The notes under the pieces were generated by a model. That model saw nothing but the letters and a program-made list of their open reading frames with translations, did no database searches and was not told the origin of the DNA. Source: Candidatus Microsaccharimonas sossegonensis (GTDB lineage Bacteria; Patescibacteriota; Saccharimonadia; Saccharimonadales; Saccharimonadaceae). Taken from it: 64,000 nt of DNA. The stretch lies in the NCBI GenBank assembly GCA_004100325.1, contig SCKX01000001.1, positions 227,453 to 291,452 on the forward strand, in the 5' to 3' direction. The first letter of the stretch is position 1. Every line of letters starts with the position of its first letter. This document shows positions 49,588 through 56,851 of this stretch, in pieces. The translations under genes and the position numbers were made by a program.

Positions 49588-51993
49588 ATGAGCGCAATCA
49601 CAGTGGTAAAACGCGATGGCACACGCGAACCATTTGACGCGAACAAGATCAATCTTGCGTTGGTAGAGGCGAGTGAGGGCCTGCCAGACCAAATTAGCAA
49701 GGTTGTCCAAGTTGCATCAGAACTTCAGTTAACTTTGTTCGATGGTATTACATCGGAACAGCTCGACGAGGCAGTTATTCACACAGCGCTTCAAAACGTA
49801 AAGGACGATCCAGACTTTGACATCATTGCCAGTCGTTTGCTCCTTAAAAACATTTATAAAAACATTCTCGGCAAGTACAAGACAGCCGCAGAACTAAAAA
49901 AGTTGCACGAAGACAAATTTGTCCAGTATCTAAAGGATGGTGTTGCGGAGGGGCTTCTGGACGAACGAATGAACGGCAAGTTGTTCGACCTTAAAAAGTT
50001 AGCCAAAGCGCTTGACCCAACCAAAGACGGTCTGAGTAAGTACCTTGGTGTCGTCACCAACAAGAACCGCTATGCACTACGCAGGCAAAGCGGTGCGCCA
50101 GTAGAGGTGCCGCAGTTTACTCATATGCGTATTGCGATGGGACTCAGTTTTAACGCCGAGGATCCAACGGCGTGTGCACTCGACTTTTACGAGCACATGT
50201 CTAACCTCGATTATGTTCCTGGGGGATCAACTCGGGTGAACGCTGGAGGGTCATTCCCACAGCTTTCAAACTGTTTCCTGATTGAAGTCCAAGATGACAT
50301 GGAATCTATCGCTAAGGGTGTGCGCGACGTGATGTGGATTGCCAAAGGTACCGGGGGAATCGGAATTAGCCTTAACAAGCTCCGAGCAGCGGGGTCTCCG
50401 GTAAAGACGACGAATACAGAGTCGACTGGTCCAATTCCATTTATGAAAATGATCGATACAGCCCTATTTGCTGTTTCGCGTAAGGGTAAAAAAGCCGGCG
50501 CAGCTGCTCTTTACATGGAGAACTGGCATCTTAATTTTCCTCAATTCCTTGATCTCAAGCAGAATTCGGGTGACCCGTACCTTCGCACTCGTCTGGCGAA
50601 TACTGCAGTCTTCATCAGCGATGAATTCATGAAAAGGGTAGAGAAAGACCAAGATTGGTACTTGTTTGACCCAGCGGAAGTAGCCGATCTTCCTGAACTT
50701 TACGGTGCAGCTTTTTCTGAAGCGTACAAGAACTACGTCAAAAAGGCTGAAGCCGGTGAAATGCGTGATTTCATCAAGACAAAAGCACGCGAACAATTCC
50801 GTCAGATCCTGATTACACTGCAGGCAACCAGCCACCCATGGCTGACCTGGAAGGACACGATCAACGTCCGTGCGCTTAATAACAACACGTCAACGATTCA
50901 CCTTTCAAACCTCTGTACCGAGATCACCTTGCCACAAGATAAGGATAACACCGCTGTCTGTAACCTCGTCAGTATCAACCTGACCGCGCACCTTAATGCC
51001 GACAGGACATGGGATTGGGACCGCCTAGCTGAATCAAGCCGAAGCGCCATTCGTCAACTTGACAACTTGTGTGACATTACAAACACACCAGTGCCAGAAG
51101 CGATGAACTCTAACCAGCAGAACCGCGCATTAGGACTCGGTTTCATGGGTTTTACAGATGTGATTGAAAAGCTCGGCTACAGCTACGAATCAGAAGAGGC
51201 CTACGATCTTATCGACCAAATTGCTGAGTTCATCAGCTACCACGCAATCGACGAATCAGCTGACCTCGCCAAGAAATACGGCTCATACCCACAGTTCAAG
51301 GGCAGTGGTTGGAGCAAGGGAGTGCTGCCAATCGATACCGTTGATACGCTGGCAGCTGATCGTAAGGTAAAGGTGGAAGTCAACCGCAAGACTCGTCTTG
51401 ATTGGGAAGCACTCCGCACAAAGGTGAAGAAGGGGATGCGTAACGCTACACTGATGGCAATTGCGCCAACCGCCAACATTGCCCACATCGCTGGAACAAC
51501 GCCAGGACTCGACCCACAATTCGCACAGATTTTCTCTCGTGCAACCTTGAACGGTAAGTTCCTCGAAGTGAACACGAACCTGGTCCACGACTTGAAAGAG
51601 CTAGGTATCTGGGACGACGTCAAAGAAGACATCTTGATTGCTCAAGGCGATGTTCAGAACATCGAAGCAATTCCACAAGTACTCAAGGACGTCTACAAGA
51701 CCAGCTTCCAGCTCAGTCCCTACAGCTTTATCGAAGTGGCGGCCCGGGCGCAAAAATGGGTTGATCAAGCGATCAGCCGCAATATGTACCTTGAAACGCG
51801 TGACATCGACGACATGGTCGCTATCTACACCGCAGCCTGGAAACGCGGACTCAAGACAACGTATTATTTGCACGTCAAGCCTCGACACACGGCTGAACAA
51901 TCAACCACCAAAGTAAACAAGGCCGAAAGTTCAGATGGAGGCAGCCGAAAAGTTGGCTTCGGATTTGCAAGGAAGCAAGAGGTCGGTGTATAG
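49588..51993 (+). CDS. nrdA: Ribonucleoside-diphosphate reductase large subunit, class I, without C-terminal redox cysteines
   Basis: An 801-aa alpha subunit. N-terminal ATP-cone (ITVVKRDGTREPFDANKIN, residues 3-95). Active-site cysteines are present: QLSNCFLI (reducing Cys, near residue 231), SNLCTEI (thiyl Cys, near 447), and AVCNLVSINL (partner Cys, near 465). MAIAPTANIAHIAGTTPGLDP and the radical-relay TTYYLHVKP are intact. The protein ends GGSRKVGFGFARKQEVGV, lacking the usual CxxC/CxxxxC tail that re-reduces the active site; the next small gene encodes such a tail. Ribosome-binding site TAGGGGAA. Confidence 0.95.
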   Translation: MSAITVVKRDGTREPFDANKINLALVEASEGLPDQISKVVQVASELQLTLFDGITSEQLDEAVIHTALQNVKDDPDFDIIASRLLLKNIYKNILGKYKTAAELKKLHEDKFVQYLKDGVAEGLLDERMNGKLFDLKKLAKALDPTKDGLSKYLGVVTNKNRYALRRQSGAPVEVPQFTHMRIAMGLSFNAEDPTACALDFYEHMSNLDYVPGGSTRVNAGGSFPQLSNCFLIEVQDDMESIAKGVRDVMWIAKGTGGIGISLNKLRAAGSPVKTTNTESTGPIPFMKMIDTALFAVSRKGKKAGAAALYMENWHLNFPQFLDLKQNSGDPYLRTRLANTAVFISDEFMKRVEKDQDWYLFDPAEVADLPELYGAAFSEAYKNYVKKAEAGEMRDFIKTKAREQFRQILITLQATSHPWLTWKDTINVRALNNNTSTIHLSNLCTEITLPQDKDNTAVCNLVSINLTAHLNADRTWDWDRLAESSRSAIRQLDNLCDITNTPVPEAMNSNQQNRALGLGFMGFTDVIEKLGYSYESEEAYDLIDQIAEFISYHAIDESADLAKKYGSYPQFKGSGWSKGVLPIDTVDTLAADRKVKVEVNRKTRLDWEALRTKVKKGMRNATLMAIAPTANIAHIAGTTPGLDPQFAQIFSRATLNGKFLEVNTNLVHDLKELGIWDDVKEDILIAQGDVQNIEAIPQVLKDVYKTSFQLSPYSFIEVAARAQKWVDQAISRNMYLETRDIDDMVAIYTAAWKRGLKTTYYLHVKPRHTAEQSTTKVNKAESSDGGSRKVGFGFARKQEVGV

Positions 51994-52079
51994 CCTATGG
52001 TAACGCAGACATACGTGTAAGAAAACTCACAGCGATATGTAACCAACGTAATATATAGTAAAAATAGGGGAATTCAGCA

Positions 52080-52256
52080 ATGAACGCATCAACAATTATC
52101 AACGACACAATGACACTCGACGAGAAGCTTGCCGCAATTGACGCCGCGATGGCAAACGCTAAGGCACAAGCCGACGAAGACGCTCGCACAAACGGTTTCA
52201 CCACCGCTGCACCACTTGATCCAGCTGACCTCACCATGTGTGACAGCTGCCAGTAG
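52080..52256 (+). CDS. 58-aa protein ending in CDSCQ: separate C-terminal redox tail of the reductase
   Basis: The ORF starts with ATG preceded by TAGGGGAA 6-7 nt upstream (the same leader motif as nrdA) and ends with TAG 7 nt before the nrdB ATG. It reads as an amphipathic helix rich in Ala/Asp (DEKLAAIDAAMANAKAQADE), a flexible linker (GFTTAAPLDPADLTM), and C54-D-S-C57-Q. CxxC at or near the end of the chain is what class I NrdA proteins carry on their mobile tail. Because nrdA lacks it and this gene lies between nrdA and nrdB, I infer a tail supplied in trans. The helix would dock on NrdA or NrdB. No known family was recognised. Confidence 0.75.
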   Translation: MNASTIINDTMTLDEKLAAIDAAMANAKAQADEDARTNGFTTAAPLDPADLTMCDSCQ

Positions 52257-52263
52257 GAGGAAT

Positions 52264-53256
52264 ATGGCAGGAATTCTAGGAACAGGCATTCAGGACGGAT
52301 TGCTCTTGAAGCCGGTGAAGTACAAATGGGCGATGGACTTATACAACCAAGCAGTCGCAAACACGTGGTTTCCAAACGAGATCCAATTAGGCCAGGATCT
52401 TTCTGACTGGAAGAAGATGAGCGAAGAAGAGCGACACGCCGTGACGTTCCTGATGAGTTACTTCAACCCAAATGAGCTACTGGTAAACAAAGCACTGGCA
52501 TTCGGTGTTTATCCTTACGTTAATGCAGCCGAGGCGCACCTATACCTCGCAAAGCAGATGTGGGAAGAAGCTAACCACTGTATGTCGTTTGAATACGTGC
52601 TTGAAACGTTCCCGATTGACCGCGAACAAGCCTACGATGCCCACGTTAACACCCCTTCGATGGCGCGTAAGGAAGCCTTTGAAACTAAGTTCATCAAGCG
52701 TATGACAGAGGAGACGCTCGATATTACCAAGACTGAAGGTAAAAAAGATTTCATACGTAACTTAATTGCCTACAACATTATCCTTGAAGGTATCTGGTTT
52801 TATAGCGGGTTCATGGTGGCATTGTCATTCAGACAACGCAACTTGCTTCGAAACTTTGCCAGCCTGATTGACTGGGTTGTTCGTGACGAATCACTCCACC
52901 TGAAGTTTGGTATTAATCTGATTTTGACAGTCCTTGAAGAAAACGAAGACCTTCAAACCGAAGAATTCGCTGGAGAAATCAAGCAAATGATTCTCGACGG
53001 GGTCGAAATGGAAGAAGCCTACAACAAAGACCTTTTGCCAAATGGCATTCTTGGTTTGAACAGTGATTACATCAACCAATACGTGAAGTATCTAGCTGAT
53101 CGCCGCCTGGAGGAGCTTGGATTTGAGCCGCACTACAAGGTTTCAAACCCTGCCAAGTGGATGGCTAGTGCAAACGATACATTACAGCTTGTTAACTTTT
53201 TTGAAGCAACTAACACTTCGTACGAAGTAAACGCTGGCGCACCGAAATCTGAATAG
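52264..53256 (+). CDS. nrdB: Ribonucleoside-diphosphate reductase small subunit, class Ic-like (Phe at the radical Tyr position)
   Basis: A 330-aa ferritin-like beta subunit. Metal ligands: Glu71 (FNPNELLVN), Glu102 and His105 (WEEANHCMSF), Glu175 (LEGIWFYSG), Glu209 and His212 (RDESLH). The residue four after His105, normally the radical Tyr, is Phe109, and the first ligand is Glu rather than Asp, as in the Chlamydia class Ic enzyme that uses a Mn/Fe cofactor. Trp35 and the C-terminal LVNFFEATNTSYEVNA are conserved. The start is the ATG 3 nt after AGGAGG; a longer frame reads through the preceding small gene out of phase. Confidence 0.95.
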   Translation: MAGILGTGIQDGLLLKPVKYKWAMDLYNQAVANTWFPNEIQLGQDLSDWKKMSEEERHAVTFLMSYFNPNELLVNKALAFGVYPYVNAAEAHLYLAKQMWEEANHCMSFEYVLETFPIDREQAYDAHVNTPSMARKEAFETKFIKRMTEETLDITKTEGKKDFIRNLIAYNIILEGIWFYSGFMVALSFRQRNLLRNFASLIDWVVRDESLHLKFGINLILTVLEENEDLQTEEFAGEIKQMILDGVEMEEAYNKDLLPNGILGLNSDYINQYVKYLADRRLEELGFEPHYKVSNPAKWMASANDTLQLVNFFEATNTSYEVNAGAPKSE

Positions 53257-53275
53257 ATGACAGCCCGGAAATTGA

Positions 53276-53315
53276 GAAGTCCCCGAACGCCTATATATGC
53301 GCTCAGGGACTCTTC
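53276..53315. terminator. Hairpin between convergent nrdB and the GC-rich orphan gene
   Basis: Imperfect stem with AGTCCC/GGGACT and inner CGC/GCG pairs, loop around CTATATAT. No clear U-tract on either strand. Probably a bidirectional terminator. Confidence 0.55.
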
Positions 53316-53345
53316 AGATCTTCAGGATCCGGCGTGAGCTGACGC

Positions 53346-53798
53346 TCACCATTTGCTCCAGTCGACGACCAGCTTGATCTCCGGGATGAGGGTCGCGGAG
53401 GTGGGGATGCGCAGGATGCTGTGCTCGCTGTTCTCGTCGGGTGTCTCGTCCGTGATGTCGGCGAAAAACCTCAGGTGCGGTGTATCGCCCGACGAGATGC
53501 CGATATACTCGACCGTCTCGTTCTGCTTGCCGTTCGCCTGTGTACGGATGTACTTGGCCTGACGAACTTTGGCAGTACCGGCGTAATACTTTGTGTCCAC
53601 GGTGGGACCGATGAGCTCGATGTCGTAGCTCGATCCAGAGATCGATCGCACCAGGATGCTGCCGTTCAGGATGGCATGCAGGATGTCCCCAGGGTCCCCC
53701 TCGATGATGAGACGGAGGTCATCCATGGTGATGTTGTGCACCTGCACCGGGTTGAGTAGTGCATTGAGCGCTGTTGACGCTCGCTCTGTGGCGTACAT
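53346..53798 (-). CDS. GC-rich orphan gene, unknown function
   Basis: A 150-aa soluble protein (MYATERASTALNALLNPVQV). It is mainly beta-strand in pattern (GDILHAILNGSILVRSISGS, YDIELIGPTVDTKYYAG, HLRFFADITDET) with VDWSKW at the end, and has no cysteine, signal or membrane segment. Base composition is far richer in G+C than the neighbours, with codons such as GTC, CTC and GGC. GGGAG lies 5 nt before the ATG and TATAAT (53847-53852, minus) about 50 nt upstream. A longer frame to 53846 crosses this leader. Family unknown. Confidence 0.65.
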   Translation of the reverse strand: MYATERASTALNALLNPVQVHNITMDDLRLIIEGDPGDILHAILNGSILVRSISGSSYDIELIGPTVDTKYYAGTAKVRQAKYIRTQANGKQNETVEYIGISSGDTPHLRFFADITDETPDENSEHSILRIPTSATLIPEIKLVVDWSKW

Positions 53799-53919
53799 AT
53801 AACTCCCTATAATCGTCGGATGTTCACTGGTCGGTGAAACAATCATATTATACCAATTTTACCGTTCTATGTCAATTTATACGACACTATTACTATACAA
53901 AATAAAGCATCAAGTGAGG

Positions 53920-53925
53920 TATACT
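53920..53925 (+). promoter_or_regulatory. -10 element (TATACT) of zwf
   Basis: Ends 7 nt before the ATG at 53933; leader of about one base expected. Confidence 0.6.
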
Positions 53926-53932
53926 AAAAGGA

Positions 53933-55111
53933 ATGAAAACGAAACTGGTTATTTTTGGGATTACCGGCGACCTTAGTCGACGAAAGCTACTACCTGCACT
54001 TGAACATATTATTGCCCGCGATGACCAACTATCTATTATCGGTGTTTCAAGGCGTCAGGTCGATGTGCCGGAACTTTTAAAAAGTGCAATCGGTAACGAT
54101 TCCTTCGCCAGTAAGGTGTCCGTCTTTACAATGAACTTGGCGAACGCTAGTGACTACAGTCGGCTAAAGGAATTCGTCGACCTGCAAGACGACGAACAAG
54201 CGCTTATGTATTTGTCTGTTCCACCAAGCGCCGCAGCTGATATTGTCGATTTTCTCGGACAAGCTGGTTTCAATAGTCCAAATGTGAAACTCCTTTTTGA
54301 AAAACCGTTTGGATTTGATCTTGAATCCGCCAAAGGATATATTCAGCGAACATCACGCTACTTCGAAGAAGCCCAGATTTACCGCATTGACCACTACGCG
54401 GCCAAAGAGATTGCCCAAGAAATAGTCCGGCTGCGTTCAGACCCGAAGCGTCAGTGGAATGCGGAATCAGTCGCCTCGATTGATGTTATTGCCGCCGAGG
54501 CAATTGGTATTGAGGATAGGGCGACTTTTTATGAGGAAACCGGCGCGTTACGTGATGTTATTCAAGGACACCTCTTGCAATTACTGGCCCTGATGTTGAT
54601 GCCGATTCCGGATGATTTTGATGCTGCTAATGTATCAGCCTATCAAAAACAAGCTCTTGATGCACTGGATCCTGCCGACCCGCTGGAAACGATTCGCGCC
54701 CAGTATGAGGGCTATCAAGATGAGGTCAAGAACCCAGGTAGTCTTACGGAAACATTTGTGAGTATGGTGCTACGAAGCAATGATTCAAATTGGAAGGGTG
54801 TGCAACTTCGCCTGACCACTGGCAAGAAGTTAAGTAAAAAAGAATCTTCGATCACGGTGACATGTAAAGATGGTACCGTTATAGTGCTCGAGGAGGGCAA
54901 GCTGCCTAACAGCGACATTACTTTCTCTGATGCCTATGAACGTGTCCTCGTTCAGGCAATCGAAGGCAACAAATCCATCTTTACGACCAGTCCAGAGCTA
55001 CTGCGCGCGTGGGAAATCGTCCAGCCTGTTCAAAAATCTTGGGATATGGATAACTCAGCTCTAAAACGCTATGCACCAGGTGCGACAATCGAGCAGGTGA
55101 CAGCGGGATAG
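53933..55111 (+). CDS. zwf: Glucose-6-phosphate 1-dehydrogenase, short form
   Basis: A 392-aa dehydrogenase. KLVIFGITGDLSRRKLLPAL is the NADP-binding GxxGDL motif, LLFEKPFGFDLESAK the conserved EKPFG, and YRIDHYAAKE the active site, where the usual LGKE is AAKE. The catalytic and substrate His are retained. The protein is about 100 residues shorter than the usual 480-510, mainly through loss of part of the beta-sheet domain. It makes NADPH and 6-phosphogluconolactone, with the isomerase at 43009 supplying substrate. Confidence 0.92.
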   Translation: MKTKLVIFGITGDLSRRKLLPALEHIIARDDQLSIIGVSRRQVDVPELLKSAIGNDSFASKVSVFTMNLANASDYSRLKEFVDLQDDEQALMYLSVPPSAAADIVDFLGQAGFNSPNVKLLFEKPFGFDLESAKGYIQRTSRYFEEAQIYRIDHYAAKEIAQEIVRLRSDPKRQWNAESVASIDVIAAEAIGIEDRATFYEETGALRDVIQGHLLQLLALMLMPIPDDFDAANVSAYQKQALDALDPADPLETIRAQYEGYQDEVKNPGSLTETFVSMVLRSNDSNWKGVQLRLTTGKKLSKKESSITVTCKDGTVIVLEEGKLPNSDITFSDAYERVLVQAIEGNKSIFTTSPELLRAWEIVQPVQKSWDMDNSALKRYAPGATIEQVTAG

Positions 55112-55123
55112 ATTTTTTAGTAG

Positions 55124-55139
55124 ACGCTATATATAGTGT
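55124..55139. promoter_or_regulatory. NrdR-like box upstream of pyrG
   Basis: ACGCTATATATAGTGT, nearly a perfect NrdR palindrome. A weaker match (12 of 16 to the nrd box) lies at 55157-55172, 33 bp away centre to centre, next to the -35 region of the pyrG promoter. Paired boxes at about three helical turns are typical of NrdR sites. Confidence 0.65.
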
Positions 55140-55190
55140 AGTGACAATATTACAACGTCCTACATCTAGCGTGTATACTTTATTAAGTGT

Positions 55191-55196
55191 TATAAT
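55191..55196 (+). promoter_or_regulatory. Extended -10 element (TGTTATAAT) of pyrG
   Basis: TATAAT preceded by TGT. Transcription start expected near 55203, giving a leader of about 20 nt with GGAGGTGA before the GTG at 55223. Confidence 0.65.
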
Positions 55197-55222
55197 AAAA
55201 TCCCATGGAGGTGAAAACAAAC

Positions 55223-56803
55223 GTGGGCAAACAGAAATACATCTTTGTAACTGGGGGAGTTCTTTCTGGGGTAGGGAAAGGTATTACGGCTGCAAGCATT
55301 GGTGCTATTCTTCAGGCGAAGGGTACTAAGGTGTCTATTCAAAAATGTGACCCGTATCTGAATGTCGATGCGGGTCTTTTGAATCCCAAGGAACACGGCG
55401 AGTGCTTTGTCACGAAAGATGGTGCCGAAACAGATTTAGACCTCGGGCACTATGAACGTTTTTTGGATTTGGAATTGACCCAAAAAAATGCGACGTTATC
55501 GGGTGCGCTACTAAGCCAACTGATTACTGATGAGCGGGCTGGAAAGTTTCATGGGCAGACTATTCAATTGGTGCCGCATTTAACCGGTGCAATTAAAGAT
55601 GCGATTCAGCTAGCGAGTGAAGGTTCGGAAGTTCATATTGTCGAGGTTGGCGGGACCGTCGGTGACTACGAAGGGCTCAGCTACGTTGAGGCGATTCGTG
55701 AATTTGCCAGCCGAGTTGGACGCGAAAACTGTCTGTACGTTCATGTGGTGTATGTGCCATTTATTCAGACAAGTAAAGAATTTAAGTCAAAGCCAGCCCA
55801 GAATGCCTTAAACGATCTACGTGGCTTCGGTATTGTACCTGATTGCGTGGTTGTTCGCACCGATGATCCTGCGCCAGTGTCGATTGCTATGAAGATCGCG
55901 GCTTTTAGTGGTGTTCGTGAAGATGCGGTAATTTTGCTTTCCAATGCGAAAACCGTCTACGAGATACCACTGACGATTGATGCCAGTGGTATTAACGCTG
56001 TACTTGAACGGTTTACTGGTAACACGAAAAAGGCTGATCTATCTAAATGGCGCAACATTGCCGATGCACAGGCGGCTTCATTTTCCCAAAAAGTGCGCAT
56101 TGGTATGGTCGCAAAATACCTTGATAACGAGGATACCTATTTATCTGTTATTGAAGCGTTAAAGGCGGCGGCGTGGCAGGAAAAAGTTGATCTTGAATTA
56201 GTGTGGATCAATGCAGAAGAAGCCGAAGTGACCGACTTTGAACGCATGGACGGATTATTGGTTCCTGGTGGTTTTGGCGGTCGAGGGATTGAAGGGAAAA
56301 TTAGAGCTGCAACCTATGCTTTGGAAATGCAAAAGCCATATCTGGGGCTGTGTTTAGGACTTCAAATTGCGGTCATTGCGGCGGCTCGAAAAGCTGGACT
56401 GAAAGACGCAAATAGTACCGAATTTGACCCTGAAACAAAACATGACGTTGTCTATATTATGGAAGGTCAAGCGGGTAAGGAATCGACGGGTGGAACACTA
56501 CGTTTAGGTGATTATACAGCTGAACTCATAAAGGGTTCACAGGCTGCCAAGGCGTATGGTGCAACCGAAATCATTGAACGTCACCGTCACCGCTATGAAG
56601 TCAATCAGAAGTATCTACAAGCTATTGAAAAAGGTGGGTTGACGATCAGTGGACTTTCGCCAGATGGAAAATTAGTGGAATATGTTGAAGCAAAAGGCAA
56701 TCCGTTCTTTGTTGCCACGCAGGCGCATCCAGAATTCAAGAGTCGCCCGTATCGACCACACCCTTTGTTTGTGGGGCTGATTAAAGCTGCGGCGGGTCAG
56801 TAG
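55223..56803 (+). CDS. pyrG: CTP synthase
   Basis: A 526-aa amidoligase plus glutaminase. KYIFVTGGVLSGVGKGITAA is the N-terminal synthetase P-loop, KCDPYLNVDAG and EVGGTVGDYEG follow. The C-terminal glutamine amidotransferase has PYLGLCLGLQIAVI with the catalytic Cys, and HRHRYEVN and the His-Pro-Glu of AHPEFKSRP. It makes CTP from UTP. The GTG start follows GGAGGTGA by 8 nt; an ATG at 55205 lies 6 codons upstream and overlaps that site, adding residues unlike the family. Preceded by NrdR-like boxes. Confidence 0.96.
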   Translation: MGKQKYIFVTGGVLSGVGKGITAASIGAILQAKGTKVSIQKCDPYLNVDAGLLNPKEHGECFVTKDGAETDLDLGHYERFLDLELTQKNATLSGALLSQLITDERAGKFHGQTIQLVPHLTGAIKDAIQLASEGSEVHIVEVGGTVGDYEGLSYVEAIREFASRVGRENCLYVHVVYVPFIQTSKEFKSKPAQNALNDLRGFGIVPDCVVVRTDDPAPVSIAMKIAAFSGVREDAVILLSNAKTVYEIPLTIDASGINAVLERFTGNTKKADLSKWRNIADAQAASFSQKVRIGMVAKYLDNEDTYLSVIEALKAAAWQEKVDLELVWINAEEAEVTDFERMDGLLVPGGFGGRGIEGKIRAATYALEMQKPYLGLCLGLQIAVIAAARKAGLKDANSTEFDPETKHDVVYIMEGQAGKESTGGTLRLGDYTAELIKGSQAAKAYGATEIIERHRHRYEVNQKYLQAIEKGGLTISGLSPDGKLVEYVEAKGNPFFVATQAHPEFKSRPYRPHPLFVGLIKAAAGQ

Positions 56804-56837
56804 CAACAGCAGACTCGGCACTCTCGCTGCGTTAGGT

Positions 56838-56843
56838 TATAAT
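56838..56843 (+). promoter_or_regulatory. -10 element (TATAAT) of argS
   Basis: Ends 8 nt before the ATG at 56852; leader of about 2 nt. Confidence 0.6.
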
Positions 56844-56851
56844 ACGTAGCA

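Noticed and set aside
51994..52079. NrdA tail lost through a simple frameshift
   Set aside because: The 86-bp gap has stops in the relevant frames and the small ORF has its own ribosome-binding site and helical N-terminus, so a single indel would not restore a normal NrdA.
52129..52263. Longer N-terminus for NrdB
   Set aside because: The extra 45 codons run out of phase through the CDSCQ gene, have no ribosome-binding site, and the family start matches the ATG after AGGAGG.
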